From IMG/VR virus record IMGVR_UViG_3300013372_002058, positions 1-58,684 of that record: a stretch of 58,684 nucleotides of DNA; one strand, 5' to 3'. Source of the DNA: a virus. Each line of letters opens with the position of its first letter. The first letter of the stretch is position 1. A program made the translations under genes and the position numbers. The notes beneath the pieces were generated by a model. The model made no database searches. It was not told the DNA's origin and saw nothing but the letters and a program-made list of their open reading frames with translations. This document shows positions 18,126 through 25,040 of the stretch, piece by piece.

Positions 18126-20540
18126 TTATTTGTTAAAAATACTTTTGCTCCTTATGATCGTGGGGAAATTGATATCAGATGCTAGTGCTATACCTACTAG
18201 ACGCAAGTCTTCTCTGATCTCTAAGTCTGGCATACCACTTCTAAGATGTGGTATCGGATGCTCAGTTACAGCTGACCCGTAGTTATCAGCAACTATCAGC
18301 CTATCAGTACGGCAATTGATAGAACTGTCAAGCTTGACATTCATCTTAAGTCCAGTGCGTGATAGGTACATGTTCTTTTCGCATGGTAGACAGAACGAAT
18401 TGCAGTTGTTGATTGTGTAGTTCATAGCAGTAGGTGCTATGATGTGACCAGCTAGTATACGGCAGTCGTGGGCTGTGGCTATTGCACCATCTGAATCTAC
18501 ATAGAACTTCTTGACTGCTGCCCTAGCTGCTGTTGCTATCGATGGATCGTAGTCTTCCTTCTTAAGCTCGGCATACTTCCTACGCATAAGTGAGCAGTTG
18601 CCTATCTCGCTATCCTCCTGCATGAGATCGTGAAGCTTGCGACCCTTGTCGCTGAAGATACGCATGCTGTCAATAGATTCTAATGCAGATATGTATTGTA
18701 GGAAAGCGTTGATAAACTTATCGCTTACCTCATGCTTGCATACCTCATCGTAGTTAGGCTGGTTGATAAAAGCCTCACGCCATTCGTCATTACTATGCTT
18801 GACTTTGTGCCTCTGCACTAGCTTAAGCGTATCGCAATTGATGGCAGTCGTAATACCTGTTGGTCTATGCTTGACGAACAGTCGTTGGTACTGCCGTGGG
18901 TTAATAATCTGGTGCTCGTCAACATACTTCTGGAAACTGGTAGTTCCTAGCCGTTTCATCTCGCCACCGTGATCAGATCTCACCCCTTCATACACGATCA
19001 TGTCGTGGCCTATCTCTCTTGGCTTAGAGTACACATGGGTAGTAATGCCACCACTCCATGACAGACCTCGGCTGAACACACGCTCAAAAAACTTAGGTGA
19101 GATCTTGTCGTTGCGAATCACTAGGTCTCTAACTTCTGTGTAGTTAGACCTATCTTCATACGCTGGTGTACCCATGTATTGCCTTATGGAAGCGATATAA
19201 TCTAAGTCATTGGTGTATAGTCCACCATCTAGTCCAGTTGTCATCCATCTGTGGGAGTTTCTTGCATCAAAATACGCTGCTGTACCAGTGCCCTCCATCG
19301 TAAGAGTGGCTTCCTTCTTGGAGTATATCTGAGACATCAGCTTCTCGTACTTGACACCAGCATCAACACCCTTGAACCAGTAATAGCCAGCACTCATACC
19401 GTTGACTTGAGCATCTGTCAATTCTGTTAGAGCTGTCAGACCATTGTACTCTGTGCGTGATGCACTCATGGTGCGTGTCACTTGTGGCATACTAATAGGT
19501 GATGCTAGTACCCATCTGTCCTTGCGATACCATTTGTTCCACTCGTTATTGCGGTGGGCTACATCTGTACCACCTGAGTAATCACCAGTGTGTGGGTATG
19601 TAAAATCTGCGTCATAATGGTTTGTCCACTTAGCCTTAAACCTATCTATAAAGTTAGGTTCGCCTTTACTAAACCCTAGCTCGCAGTTGATCATGGTCTC
19701 ATCGCTTATGTCCTTGCGCCTAGACTCTCTGATGCAACCCATCATAACTCTAGCCATGATGTGTGCCATGTAGCTATCCATCAAGCGGTATGCCTTCGCT
19801 ACTAGCTCTTCTGGAAGATGCTTCTCTAGTACATCACGGGCATTCTTGCTAAAGGTCTGCATCCCGTAGTCGCCACTTGTCACCTTTGATGTGGTTCTCT
19901 TAAGCCTTACAAACACTTCTTGCATAGCCTCAGTGTTGTTATCAAACACACTAGGCTTATCATTCATCACACGGTAGTACCCATCTAGGCAAGCACCATG
20001 CCACCTACTGCACGACCAGCTGTCCATAGCACTTTTCACACTGCACACAAAGGGCCATGCTGGATAGTAACCTAAGACATAGTTGATCACATATGATCGT
20101 AGTATCACAAATGTATTCTCGACTGGGTCAGGCGATGATTCTGGCTCGTGACGACTCATGCTTGATAGCATAATTTTCATTGGCTTCTTGTGGTAACCAC
20201 ATTCTTCCCTGAACCTAGCCAGTGCAACCTTGATGTGGCGTACTAACTTCTTGTATGAGACATCATCCCTGCATACATTACGCTTGTACAATGCGCTTAA
20301 CTCATCTGTCAGTCTTAGCCTTGGTCCAACCATATGGATGACTGGGCCTGTGCCGTCAGTTATCACATGCTGTATGTGATTCATGGCGTAAAACCACATT
20401 TTCTTGCGAGCATCTTGATAGTGGCTATCAAGATAATCAATAAAGTTTGTATCCTCCTTTGTTTTCTTAAGTGCGATCTTGCGGTGATCAGCTATACCGA
20501 ATAGTTTCCAAGCAACACCATAAACATTAACAGTCTTCAT
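18126..20540 (-). CDS. Large early protein of unknown function, 804 aa, linked to the MoxR/VWA genes
   Basis: No family is recognised over its whole length. The start at 20540 is set by GGGAG directly after the 20-nt dyad repeat; an upstream in-frame start would lie inside the dyad. It is a soluble, Cys- and His-containing protein (WSCSRWHGAC near 190, NCNSFCLPCEKN near 720) that may bind metal. I checked for single-subunit RNA polymerase and helicase motifs and did not find a convincing set. It directly follows the VWA gene and shares its leader type with the MoxR and 275-aa genes, so it may be the fourth part of one system. Confidence 0.75.
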   Translation of the reverse strand: MKTVNVYGVAWKLFGIADHRKIALKKTKEDTNFIDYLDSHYQDARKKMWFYAMNHIQHVITDGTGPVIHMVGPRLRLTDELSALYKRNVCRDDVSYKKLVRHIKVALARFREECGYHKKPMKIMLSSMSRHEPESSPDPVENTFVILRSYVINYVLGYYPAWPFVCSVKSAMDSWSCSRWHGACLDGYYRVMNDKPSVFDNNTEAMQEVFVRLKRTTSKVTSGDYGMQTFSKNARDVLEKHLPEELVAKAYRLMDSYMAHIMARVMMGCIRESRRKDISDETMINCELGFSKGEPNFIDRFKAKWTNHYDADFTYPHTGDYSGGTDVAHRNNEWNKWYRKDRWVLASPISMPQVTRTMSASRTEYNGLTALTELTDAQVNGMSAGYYWFKGVDAGVKYEKLMSQIYSKKEATLTMEGTGTAAYFDARNSHRWMTTGLDGGLYTNDLDYIASIRQYMGTPAYEDRSNYTEVRDLVIRNDKISPKFFERVFSRGLSWSGGITTHVYSKPREIGHDMIVYEGVRSDHGGEMKRLGTTSFQKYVDEHQIINPRQYQRLFVKHRPTGITTAINCDTLKLVQRHKVKHSNDEWREAFINQPNYDEVCKHEVSDKFINAFLQYISALESIDSMRIFSDKGRKLHDLMQEDSEIGNCSLMRRKYAELKKEDYDPSIATAARAAVKKFYVDSDGAIATAHDCRILAGHIIAPTAMNYTINNCNSFCLPCEKNMYLSRTGLKMNVKLDSSINCRTDRLIVADNYGSAVTEHPIPHLRSGMPDLEIREDLRLVGIALASDINFPTIIRSKSIFNK

Positions 20541-20550
20541 TGCAACTCCC

Positions 20551-20570
20551 TTTACTCTTACAAGAGTAAA
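20551..20570 (-). repeat. Early-leader dyad repeat, copy 1 (804-aa gene)
   Basis: An exact copy of TTTACTCTTGTAAGAGTAAA (minus strand). It ends 10 nt before the ATG, so its last AAA leads into the Shine-Dalgarno GGGAG. It can form an 8-bp RNA stem with loop UGUA. Confidence 0.85.
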
Positions 20571-20580
20571 CACCAGCTTG

Positions 20581-20607
20581 ACTCGGCCCTCAACGCAAGG
20601 GCCAAGT
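20581..20607 (-). promoter_or_regulatory. Leader hairpin with UGCGUUG loop (804-aa gene)
   Basis: On the minus strand, arms ACTTGGCCCT and AGGGCCGAGT form a 10-bp stem with one wobble pair around the loop TGCGTTG. There is no T-tract, so it is not a typical terminator. The same 7-nt loop is found in the MoxR leader (23893-23923). Confidence 0.6.
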
Positions 20608-20619
20608 CGTCGCTGTAAT

Positions 20620-21873
20620 TTATTGCACTATATCTACTACTACACCATACTCAGGTGGCTTGCCAACGCTGTAGCCTTGGCAGTGGCGCACCCATATCAC
20701 ATCAACGCCGGGATCATTGGGGTAACAGCTGAAGCAATCCGTAAGTGATACGATCACCTCAGCTTCTGCAACCAACGCTTTCTGTATTGCATCGACATGG
20801 CTAGTGCCACCACCTTGTGGCTTGGGCATGACAAGCTCATCGTCAGGTGCTACCTCAACTACCTCATACGCATCTACATTGTGCATGATCAGCACAACAT
20901 CGCACTTAGCAGTATCCCTGAAGGCACGGATCTCTGCCATGAAGTCACCAAGCGTGGTGTTATTGATTGACCCTGATGTGTCAACCAATACTGCCACCTT
21001 GGGGCATGCCTTCCCACCGAGGATAGGAAGGATGACACCTTTGGCAGCTCGCCTACTGGGCCGAGTGTACACATAGTCTTGTTTTACCTTGCGTGTTAGC
21101 AAGTCTTGTAGTACACGCCTCCAGTCAACACTTGCACGGACTGCGTCAACTGCTTGCCTTAGGCCAGCTGACATAGTGCCCTTGCTCATCTCCGTGGCGG
21201 TAGCAACCATGGCCCGTGCGTCACTCTCTGCCTCACTTGGATTGGGTGCTTCCAGCACCTCGCCAAACCCACCCTTGCCACCTTGCTTCTTGCCGGGCTG
21301 AGGCTTGCCGGGTTGATCTCCGGGCTTGTCGCTCGGCTTGTCAGATGGCTGATCGCCACCGCTACCCTTGTCACCGGGCTTGTCGCTTGGCTTACCCGGA
21401 TCATCACCGGGCTTGTCAGGCTGCTCTGGCTGCTCGCAGTCAGGCAAGAGGGTATAGTATTCCTCTGCCGTCTTGTTAGCTGGCATGCTGGCATACTGCC
21501 CGACACCTGCCATGCAAGCACCAGCTGGTAAGGACATGCCACCTTCGATGACTATCTGATTGATAGCCAAGTCACAAGCAATGTTCCAGCGTTGGTGATT
21601 GCGATTACCTTTTCTGCAGTGATGCAGCACTGCTACATGCAGCACCTCATGGCAGATCACCCCTACTATCTCTCGCTCACTAAGCGTGGCGATAAAGTCA
21701 GGATTGTAGATGATCTCCTTGCCGTTAGTGGCAAAGGTCTCGACTTCTGGTGAACACCTGCCGGGCAATCGCATGGCTATCGCACTGTAGAATGCGCCAG
21801 CTCCACGATTGCCAAACCTACCTAGCATGAGTGCCACCAAGGCACTCTTGTACTTCCGTTCCATGTCGTGCAT
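20620..21873 (-). CDS. Putative metallopeptidase plus VWA-like domain protein (DUF2201 type)
   Basis: A 417-aa protein. The N-terminal domain has HEVLH (75-79) with extra His at 84-85, and WNIACDLAINQ (96-106), the usual pattern of the putative zinc metallopeptidase domain next to VWA-like domains. A low-complexity linker of Lys, Pro, Asp and Gly spans about 148-205. The C-terminal VWA-like domain has the MIDAS motif DTSGS (298-302), T357 in GGGTSH and D379 in SLTD. The next-but-one gene upstream is a MoxR ATPase; such pairs act as chaperone-like machines in bacteria. The linker DNA is clearly G+C-richer than the late genes. Confidence 0.88.
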   Translation of the reverse strand: MHDMERKYKSALVALMLGRFGNRGAGAFYSAIAMRLPGRCSPEVETFATNGKEIIYNPDFIATLSEREIVGVICHEVLHVAVLHHCRKGNRNHQRWNIACDLAINQIVIEGGMSLPAGACMAGVGQYASMPANKTAEEYYTLLPDCEQPEQPDKPGDDPGKPSDKPGDKGSGGDQPSDKPSDKPGDQPGKPQPGKKQGGKGGFGEVLEAPNPSEAESDARAMVATATEMSKGTMSAGLRQAVDAVRASVDWRRVLQDLLTRKVKQDYVYTRPSRRAAKGVILPILGGKACPKVAVLVDTSGSINNTTLGDFMAEIRAFRDTAKCDVVLIMHNVDAYEVVEVAPDDELVMPKPQGGGTSHVDAIQKALVAEAEVIVSLTDCFSCYPNDPGVDVIWVRHCQGYSVGKPPEYGVVVDIVQ

Positions 21874-21880
21874 GATACAT

Positions 21881-21895
21881 TCTCCTTTCAAGAGA
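21881..21895 (-). promoter_or_regulatory. Shine-Dalgarno hairpin of the VWA gene
   Basis: The transcript reads UCUCUUGAAAGGAGA, identical to the element before the serine recombinase. The stem holds the GGAG and the loop is UGAAA; the ATG follows 7 nt later. Confidence 0.5.
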
Positions 21896-22723
21896 TTAGT
21901 TACTAGAACCTGCAAGAATAGCTGCAGTTGACGCTGCAACCTTGACATCGTCAAGGGCTTTGATGATCTGGCTGAGATCAGTCTGCAACGCAGTCTGGAA
22001 GAACTCAGCTTTCCTAATTAGTGACTCGCACTCCTTCTCACGATTGGCAAGGGCATAGCCCTTGAGATCCCCATTTGACACATCTTCATACACTGCACCG
22101 CACTTGCGGTTAAGGTCCTGAATTGCAGCTGACAGAACAGACTGACGCTCTTCGTCATTCAATTCGTGACGGAAGATGGCAAAGCGAAACTCGCCATTCG
22201 TGGCTGCAGCGATTGCAGATCCTACACTGTCAAGCATAGACTTCATGCTTTCAGATACCCAATAGACCGCCCCTGCGTCTTTCAACGGCACACCTTGGAA
22301 CCCACTGTTAGGATTGGTAAGCATACGGCGCAAGCAATCCGTGAGCTCGATAGGTGACACTCGACCCGAAGCTTTCTTGTACTCCTGTGCCACACGGTCA
22401 ACCAGAGTTTGGTCAAATGGACTTACTGTCATAGTCTCATCCTCGAACATGATGAAAGATCTTTCGTGATCTAGTTCGTTGATTTCCGTACCCTTGGTTT
22501 CCCGAACAACTTGATAACCGTTCTTACCCTTTAGTGGGCGAATAAGCCAAGACTGTCCGCTGTATACCTGCTTCAGTGCGTGGAGCAAGGAAGCCAATTT
22601 AGTGCGTGGATTAGGTATAAACCCTTTGAGTCCAATGCTCTCGAAACCTGCAGCGATCACTGAGTGATCACACTCCAACGCATTCCAAAGAACTACAATG
22701 CCACGGCCCTTAATACTTATCAT
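21896..22723 (-). CDS. Unknown protein between MoxR and VWA genes, 275 aa
   Basis: The start at 22723 follows GGAGG that sits directly after a dyad repeat. The protein has an N-terminal basic/aromatic part (RTKLASLLHALKQVYSGQSWLIRP), a middle alpha/beta part, and a helical C-terminal third (about 195-270) that could be a coiled coil. I have a weak recollection of a DUF6744-like family in phages, which would need a profile search. Its position between the ATPase and VWA genes suggests a substrate, adaptor or third subunit. Confidence 0.75.
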   Translation of the reverse strand: MISIKGRGIVVLWNALECDHSVIAAGFESIGLKGFIPNPRTKLASLLHALKQVYSGQSWLIRPLKGKNGYQVVRETKGTEINELDHERSFIMFEDETMTVSPFDQTLVDRVAQEYKKASGRVSPIELTDCLRRMLTNPNSGFQGVPLKDAGAVYWVSESMKSMLDSVGSAIAAATNGEFRFAIFRHELNDEERQSVLSAAIQDLNRKCGAVYEDVSNGDLKGYALANREKECESLIRKAEFFQTALQTDLSQIIKALDDVKVAASTAAILAGSSN

Positions 22724-22733
22724 CTGAACCTCC

Positions 22734-22753
22734 GTTACTCTTACAAGAGTAAA
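22734..22753 (-). repeat. Early-leader dyad repeat, copy 2 (275-aa gene)
   Basis: The minus strand reads TTTACTCTTGTAAGAGTAAC, one mismatch at the outer end relative to the other copies. The Shine-Dalgarno GGAGG follows at once and the ATG is 10 nt downstream. Confidence 0.8.
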
Positions 22754-22778
22754 CCATGTGCTAACTGGCACTCATCAG

Positions 22779-22810
22779 TAGGGGCAACACCCCTAGACCC
22801 CGTGTGGGGT
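22779..22810 (-). promoter_or_regulatory. Tandem hairpins between the MoxR gene and the 275-aa gene
   Basis: Two adjacent hairpins on the minus strand: ACCCC-ACAC-GGGGT and TAGGGG-TGTTG-CCCCTA. There is no T-tract. They lie a few bases after the MoxR stop and upstream of the dyad repeat, so they may protect or process the mRNA rather than end it. Confidence 0.5.
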
Positions 22811-22816
22811 TTCGTG

Positions 22817-23815
22817 CTAGACCATAAGCCTAAGCATGTCTTGGTGCTCCTTAGACCATTTGACATACGCCGGGATACGCAACATCTTCTTGACGAAAGT
22901 CTTGGAATCCTTCGCAAACAAAGACTTGAAGTACATGGCAGCAAATTCTGGCGACATGCGAGTAGACAAGGTGACGCAAGCGTCAAGCTCCTTCTCTGAC
23001 GCATTCGTGCTGCGCTCTGCCAAGCCAGCCGTTATCGCATACCTAATGTCCTGTCCATCAGGTATCTCGCAGTTGCTTGGGTCCATGAGCATCTTGGGAA
23101 GATCGAACTTGCCGAAAACGGACAGCCAGCCCCAATACGATGGGGCTATCTCTGGACCTATTAAGCCAGCTATGATGTCATAGTCTGGCTGGTCAAACCT
23201 TGACAACATATCCCAAGACCGTGGCGTTGGGAACGGTGTGCCCTCAGACTTTGGTACGCCGGGAGACAAGTGCTGGGGGCACATCTCTATGAAACCACAG
23301 ATCTCTTTGCGGACACCGTGGCTGTATGCCCACGGTAGCCAGCTATCAATATCCATCTCGACCTCGACAATGCACAACCGATTGACCATTGGAGAGATTA
23401 GGCCAGTACAGCCAGCTCTGTCGCTGGTCTTGTTACCTGCCATGACTATCAGGGTATTCTTGGGCAGTGGGTAATCCCCGAAGCATTTATCCCAAACTAC
23501 CTGCAAGCATGCTGCTTGGACAGGCTTGTTGCTCTGGGTAAATTCATCCATGTAAAGAACCGTAACAGTCCCATCATCTTCTGGGAGTTGAGATGGCCTG
23601 CCCCACGCTACTTTGCCATCAAGGACATAGGGTAGACCCCTAAAGTCTGTTGGTTCAAGCATCGAGCACCGAATATCGATCATGCGGTATCCCTTAGACT
23701 CACACAGCTGTTTGATTACTGCCGACTTTGCCAGACCGGGACTGCCGAGAACCATAGGGACAACATCGCTGTCCCAACATTTTGATACAAAACTAGCTAA
23801 CTTGGAAATCAACAT
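22817..23815 (-). CDS. MoxR-type AAA+ ATPase
   Basis: A 332-aa protein. Walker A is GSPGLAKS (24-31), Walker B is TVLYMDE with D90-E91, and sensor 1 is N128 in VMAGNKTS. Between them lies the MoxR-typical stretch LEPTDFRGLPYVLDGKVAW. MoxR ATPases work with VWA-domain partners to load cofactors, remodel or activate target proteins. Here the partner is encoded two genes downstream. It has its own TTGACA/TATACT promoter, an NGCGUUG-loop hairpin, a dyad repeat and a hairpin-held Shine-Dalgarno, so it seems tightly regulated. Confidence 0.92.
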   Translation of the reverse strand: MLISKLASFVSKCWDSDVVPMVLGSPGLAKSAVIKQLCESKGYRMIDIRCSMLEPTDFRGLPYVLDGKVAWGRPSQLPEDDGTVTVLYMDEFTQSNKPVQAACLQVVWDKCFGDYPLPKNTLIVMAGNKTSDRAGCTGLISPMVNRLCIVEVEMDIDSWLPWAYSHGVRKEICGFIEMCPQHLSPGVPKSEGTPFPTPRSWDMLSRFDQPDYDIIAGLIGPEIAPSYWGWLSVFGKFDLPKMLMDPSNCEIPDGQDIRYAITAGLAERSTNASEKELDACVTLSTRMSPEFAAMYFKSLFAKDSKTFVKKMLRIPAYVKWSKEHQDMLRLMV

Positions 23816-23821
23816 ACTGAT

Positions 23822-23836
23822 TCTCCTTTCGAGAGA
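23822..23836 (-). promoter_or_regulatory. Shine-Dalgarno hairpin of the MoxR gene
   Basis: The transcript reads UCUCUCGAAAGGAGA, the same 5-bp stem as at 17171 and 21881 with loop CGAAA instead of UGAAA. The GGAG is in the 3' arm. Confidence 0.5.
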
Positions 23837-23844
23837 TGTGGCTG

Positions 23845-23864
23845 TTTACTCTTACAAGAGTAAA
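23845..23864 (-). repeat. Early-leader dyad repeat, copy 3 (MoxR gene)
   Basis: An exact copy, lying between the promoter-proximal hairpin and the Shine-Dalgarno hairpin of the MoxR gene, about 30 nt before the ATG. Confidence 0.85.
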
Positions 23865-23892
23865 ACCGATAGATAAGGCAACCGAAACAAAC

Positions 23893-23923
23893 TGTCAGCT
23901 GAGTCAACGCAACTCAACTGACA
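23893..23923 (-). promoter_or_regulatory. 5'-terminal leader hairpin with UGCGUUG loop (MoxR gene)
   Basis: On the minus strand the arms TGTCAGTTGAGT and ACTCAGCTGACA give a 12-bp stem with one U-G pair and loop TGCGTTG. It begins almost exactly at the start site predicted from the promoter at 23930-23958, so the mRNA would begin with it. It might also be a DNA operator. Confidence 0.65.
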
Positions 23924-23929
23924 ATATAT

Positions 23930-23958
23930 AGTATAACAGATTACTCCGCTAGTGTCAA
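23930..23958 (-). promoter_or_regulatory. Sigma70-like promoter of the MoxR gene
   Basis: On the minus strand, TTGACA (23953-23958) and TATACT (23930-23935) are separated by 17 bp. This is close to consensus. The predicted start is near 23923. Confidence 0.8.
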
Positions 23959-24260
23959 GTATTGGCGGTTCGATGCATGCGCTTTATGGCTGCATCTAGC
24001 TCAATCTTTGGGCAGCCTACCCAATCTGGACATGCCAGACGGGTAATCGTGTTGTGGCGGTTAGTTGTAACGCTTGACCTCTCTGTGTTGAGAAGCCAAA
24101 AACGCCCGTTCCACATTGCTAGTGGCCAGTGGGGCCCATAGGAATAGACAACGAAACCGTTGTCACCTAGCTTCATCCCGTACATACTGCCAGTATGGGT
24201 CTGGAACTCTGACCTTGTTTGAATGTGGTAGCCTACACGGTTATTAGAGATTTTTTTCAT
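23955..24260 (-). CDS. Small phage protein with YSYGPHWPLA motif, 101 aa
   Basis: The pattern FVVYSYGPHWPLAMWNGRFWLLNTERSSVTTNRHNT recalls a common family of about 80-100 aa in phage genomes that has 'SYGTHWPL' and 'S.TTSRH' motifs; no biochemical function is known to me. The start at 24260 follows GGAGG and overlaps the preceding gene by 17 bp. It is the last gene before the MoxR promoter, and its end overlaps the -35 box. Confidence 0.7.
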   Translation of the reverse strand: MKKISNNRVGYHIQTRSEFQTHTGSMYGMKLGDNGFVVYSYGPHWPLAMWNGRFWLLNTERSSVTTNRHNTITRLACPDWVGCPKIELDAAIKRMHRTANT

Positions 24261-24444
24261 TGGAACCTCCTTTCGTGGCGGTTACGAGAGTAGTGAGCTT
24301 TGACTTTCGTGCATGGTTGACCCATTTCTTGTAACGCTTTTCGGCGTTACAGTCATGGCATATATCGCTGATAAATGGGTAGGGGTGTACCACACGGAAG
24401 ACAGCTATTTCTCGCAAACAAAAATCACAGATAGAAGTTATCAT
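24244..24444 (-). CDS. Small zinc-finger-like protein, 66 aa
   Basis: Two cysteine pairs, CDFC (residues 6-9) and CHDC (29-32), spaced by 19 residues, suggest a small zinc ribbon, followed by a basic helix (KRYKKWVNHARKSK). It could bind DNA or RNA. The start is two bases after the stop of the preceding gene. No family named. Confidence 0.65.
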   Translation of the reverse strand: MITSICDFCLREIAVFRVVHPYPFISDICHDCNAEKRYKKWVNHARKSKLTTLVTATKGGSNEKNL

Positions 24445-24446
24445 TA

Positions 24447-24653
24447 CTACACCCCCAATTCTGGGGGTAGATCGTATGTCGCACCTGTAGACAGATCCTT
24501 AAGGTACAATTTCAACAACTCGATCTGGGCTTTGGCTTCTGCCAATTCCGATTGCAGCATCTCGACTTTAAAGCCATGTGCTTGCACGGTTTCTCTGTAA
24601 ATTAACCCCATAGCCCTGATCCGTTCCGCATCATTAGTCCAGTTATACAACAT
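24447..24653 (-). CDS. Small coiled-coil early protein, 68 aa
   Basis: It starts at 24653 after AAAGGAG. The body is one long amphipathic helix (MLQSELAEAKAQIELLKLYLKDL), so it may form a coiled coil. No family recognised. Its leader (24654-24742) has a dyad repeat and two competing hairpins, and its Shine-Dalgarno is in the loop of CAAA-GGAG-TTTG. Confidence 0.65.
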   Translation of the reverse strand: MLYNWTNDAERIRAMGLIYRETVQAHGFKVEMLQSELAEAKAQIELLKLYLKDLSTGATYDLPPELGV

Positions 24654-24655
24654 CG

Positions 24656-24667
24656 CAAACTCCTTTG
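24656..24667 (-). promoter_or_regulatory. GGAG-in-loop Shine-Dalgarno hairpin (68-aa gene)
   Basis: The transcript can fold as CAAA-GGAG-UUUG, with the Shine-Dalgarno GGAG as the loop. CsrA/RsmA proteins bind GGA in such loops, so this may be a target of the CsrA-like protein encoded just upstream. The stem is only 4 bp. Confidence 0.4.
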
Positions 24668-24674
24668 AAGTTGA

Positions 24675-24717
24675 AGTGTCAGTTAAAAGAAACAACCACG
24701 CTGACACTCAAGCGTGG
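24675..24717 (-). promoter_or_regulatory. Two mutually exclusive hairpins in the leader of the 68-aa gene
   Basis: Hairpin A (24696-24717) pairs CCACGCT with AGCGTGG. Hairpin B pairs AGTGTCAG (minus strand from 24708) with CTGACACT (to 24675) over an 18-nt loop. They share bases 24701-24708, so only one can form. This looks like a possible RNA switch in front of the gene. Confidence 0.45.
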
Positions 24718-24720
24718 CTG

Positions 24721-24740
24721 TTTACTCTTACAAGAGTAAA
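24721..24740 (-). repeat. Early-leader dyad repeat, copy 4 (68-aa gene)
   Basis: An exact copy, starting two bases after the csrA stop and 68 nt before the next ATG. It is immediately followed by the two competing hairpins. Confidence 0.85.
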
Positions 24741-24742
24741 TA

Positions 24743-24901
24743 CTACTTAGCCTTGGTCGTTTCAATCTTGATACGCTTGATGTCGAATGCCTTGGAAGCA
24801 TTGATACCAACCTTGACCTTGCTCTCGAAGAAAAGAACAATCTTTTCTCCGTTGTGGGTAATCTCAAGGCAATTCGTATCCGATACAGTAAGGACCAACA
24901 T
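24743..24901 (-). CDS. csrA: CsrA/RsmA-like RNA-binding translational regulator, 52 aa
   Basis: A short gene (52 aa). The sequence MLVLT at the start, L12-x-I14 and VKVGINASK (29-37) with R43 in DIKRIKI align with bacterial CsrA over its beta-strand core with a one-residue gap. L4 and R43 match the RNA-contact positions L4 and R44 of E. coli CsrA; the usual R6 is V6 here. CsrA dimers bind GGA in mRNA leaders and block or stabilise them. Its own Shine-Dalgarno lies in the loop of a 5-bp hairpin, which fits autoregulation. It has a strong promoter and heads the operon below. Confidence 0.82.
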   Translation of the reverse strand: MLVLTVSDTNCLEITHNGEKIVLFFESKVKVGINASKAFDIKRIKIETTKAK

Positions 24902-24902
24902 A

Positions 24903-24917
24903 GGAAACTCCTTTTCC
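24903..24917 (-). promoter_or_regulatory. GGAG-in-loop Shine-Dalgarno hairpin of csrA
   Basis: The transcript reads GGAAAAGGAGUUUCC: 5-bp stem GGAAA/UUUCC, loop AGGAG, then U and the AUG. The Shine-Dalgarno is the loop. It matches the usual form of a CsrA site and suggests feedback control. Confidence 0.55.
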
Positions 24918-24918
24918 A

Positions 24919-24938
24919 TTTACTCTTACAAGAGTAAA
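24919..24938 (-). repeat. Early-leader dyad repeat, copy 5 (csrA)
   Basis: An exact copy, between the NGCGUUG-loop hairpin and the csrA Shine-Dalgarno hairpin. Confidence 0.85.
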
Positions 24939-24958
24939 ACTAGGTTGATGATCGTGGC

Positions 24959-24977
24959 GGTTAACAACGCTTTAACC
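24959..24977 (-). promoter_or_regulatory. Leader hairpin with AGCGUUG loop (csrA)
   Basis: The minus strand reads GGTTAA-AGCGTTG-TTAACC, a perfect 6-bp stem. The loop differs in one base from the UGCGUUG loops at 20581 and 23893, while the stems are unrelated. It lies between the csrA promoter and the dyad. Confidence 0.55.
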
Positions 24978-25011
24978 ATTCAAATTCAAACCATATCACC
25001 AACCGATTAGT

Positions 25012-25040
25012 ATTGTAGCACAATAGATCTCTGGTGTCAA
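25012..25040 (-). promoter_or_regulatory. Sigma70-like promoter of csrA
   Basis: On the minus strand, TTGACA (25035-25040) and TACAAT (25012-25017) with a 17-bp spacer. The predicted start is near 25005, giving a csrA leader of about 105 nt. Confidence 0.8.

Noticed and set aside
18126-20540. 804-aa protein as a single-subunit RNA polymerase
   Set aside because: A lone AHDC segment recalls motif C, but the other polymerase motifs were not found in order.
21186-21542. ORFs on both strands in the VWA linker region
   Set aside because: Caused by G+C-rich low-complexity DNA; the VWA frame explains the region.
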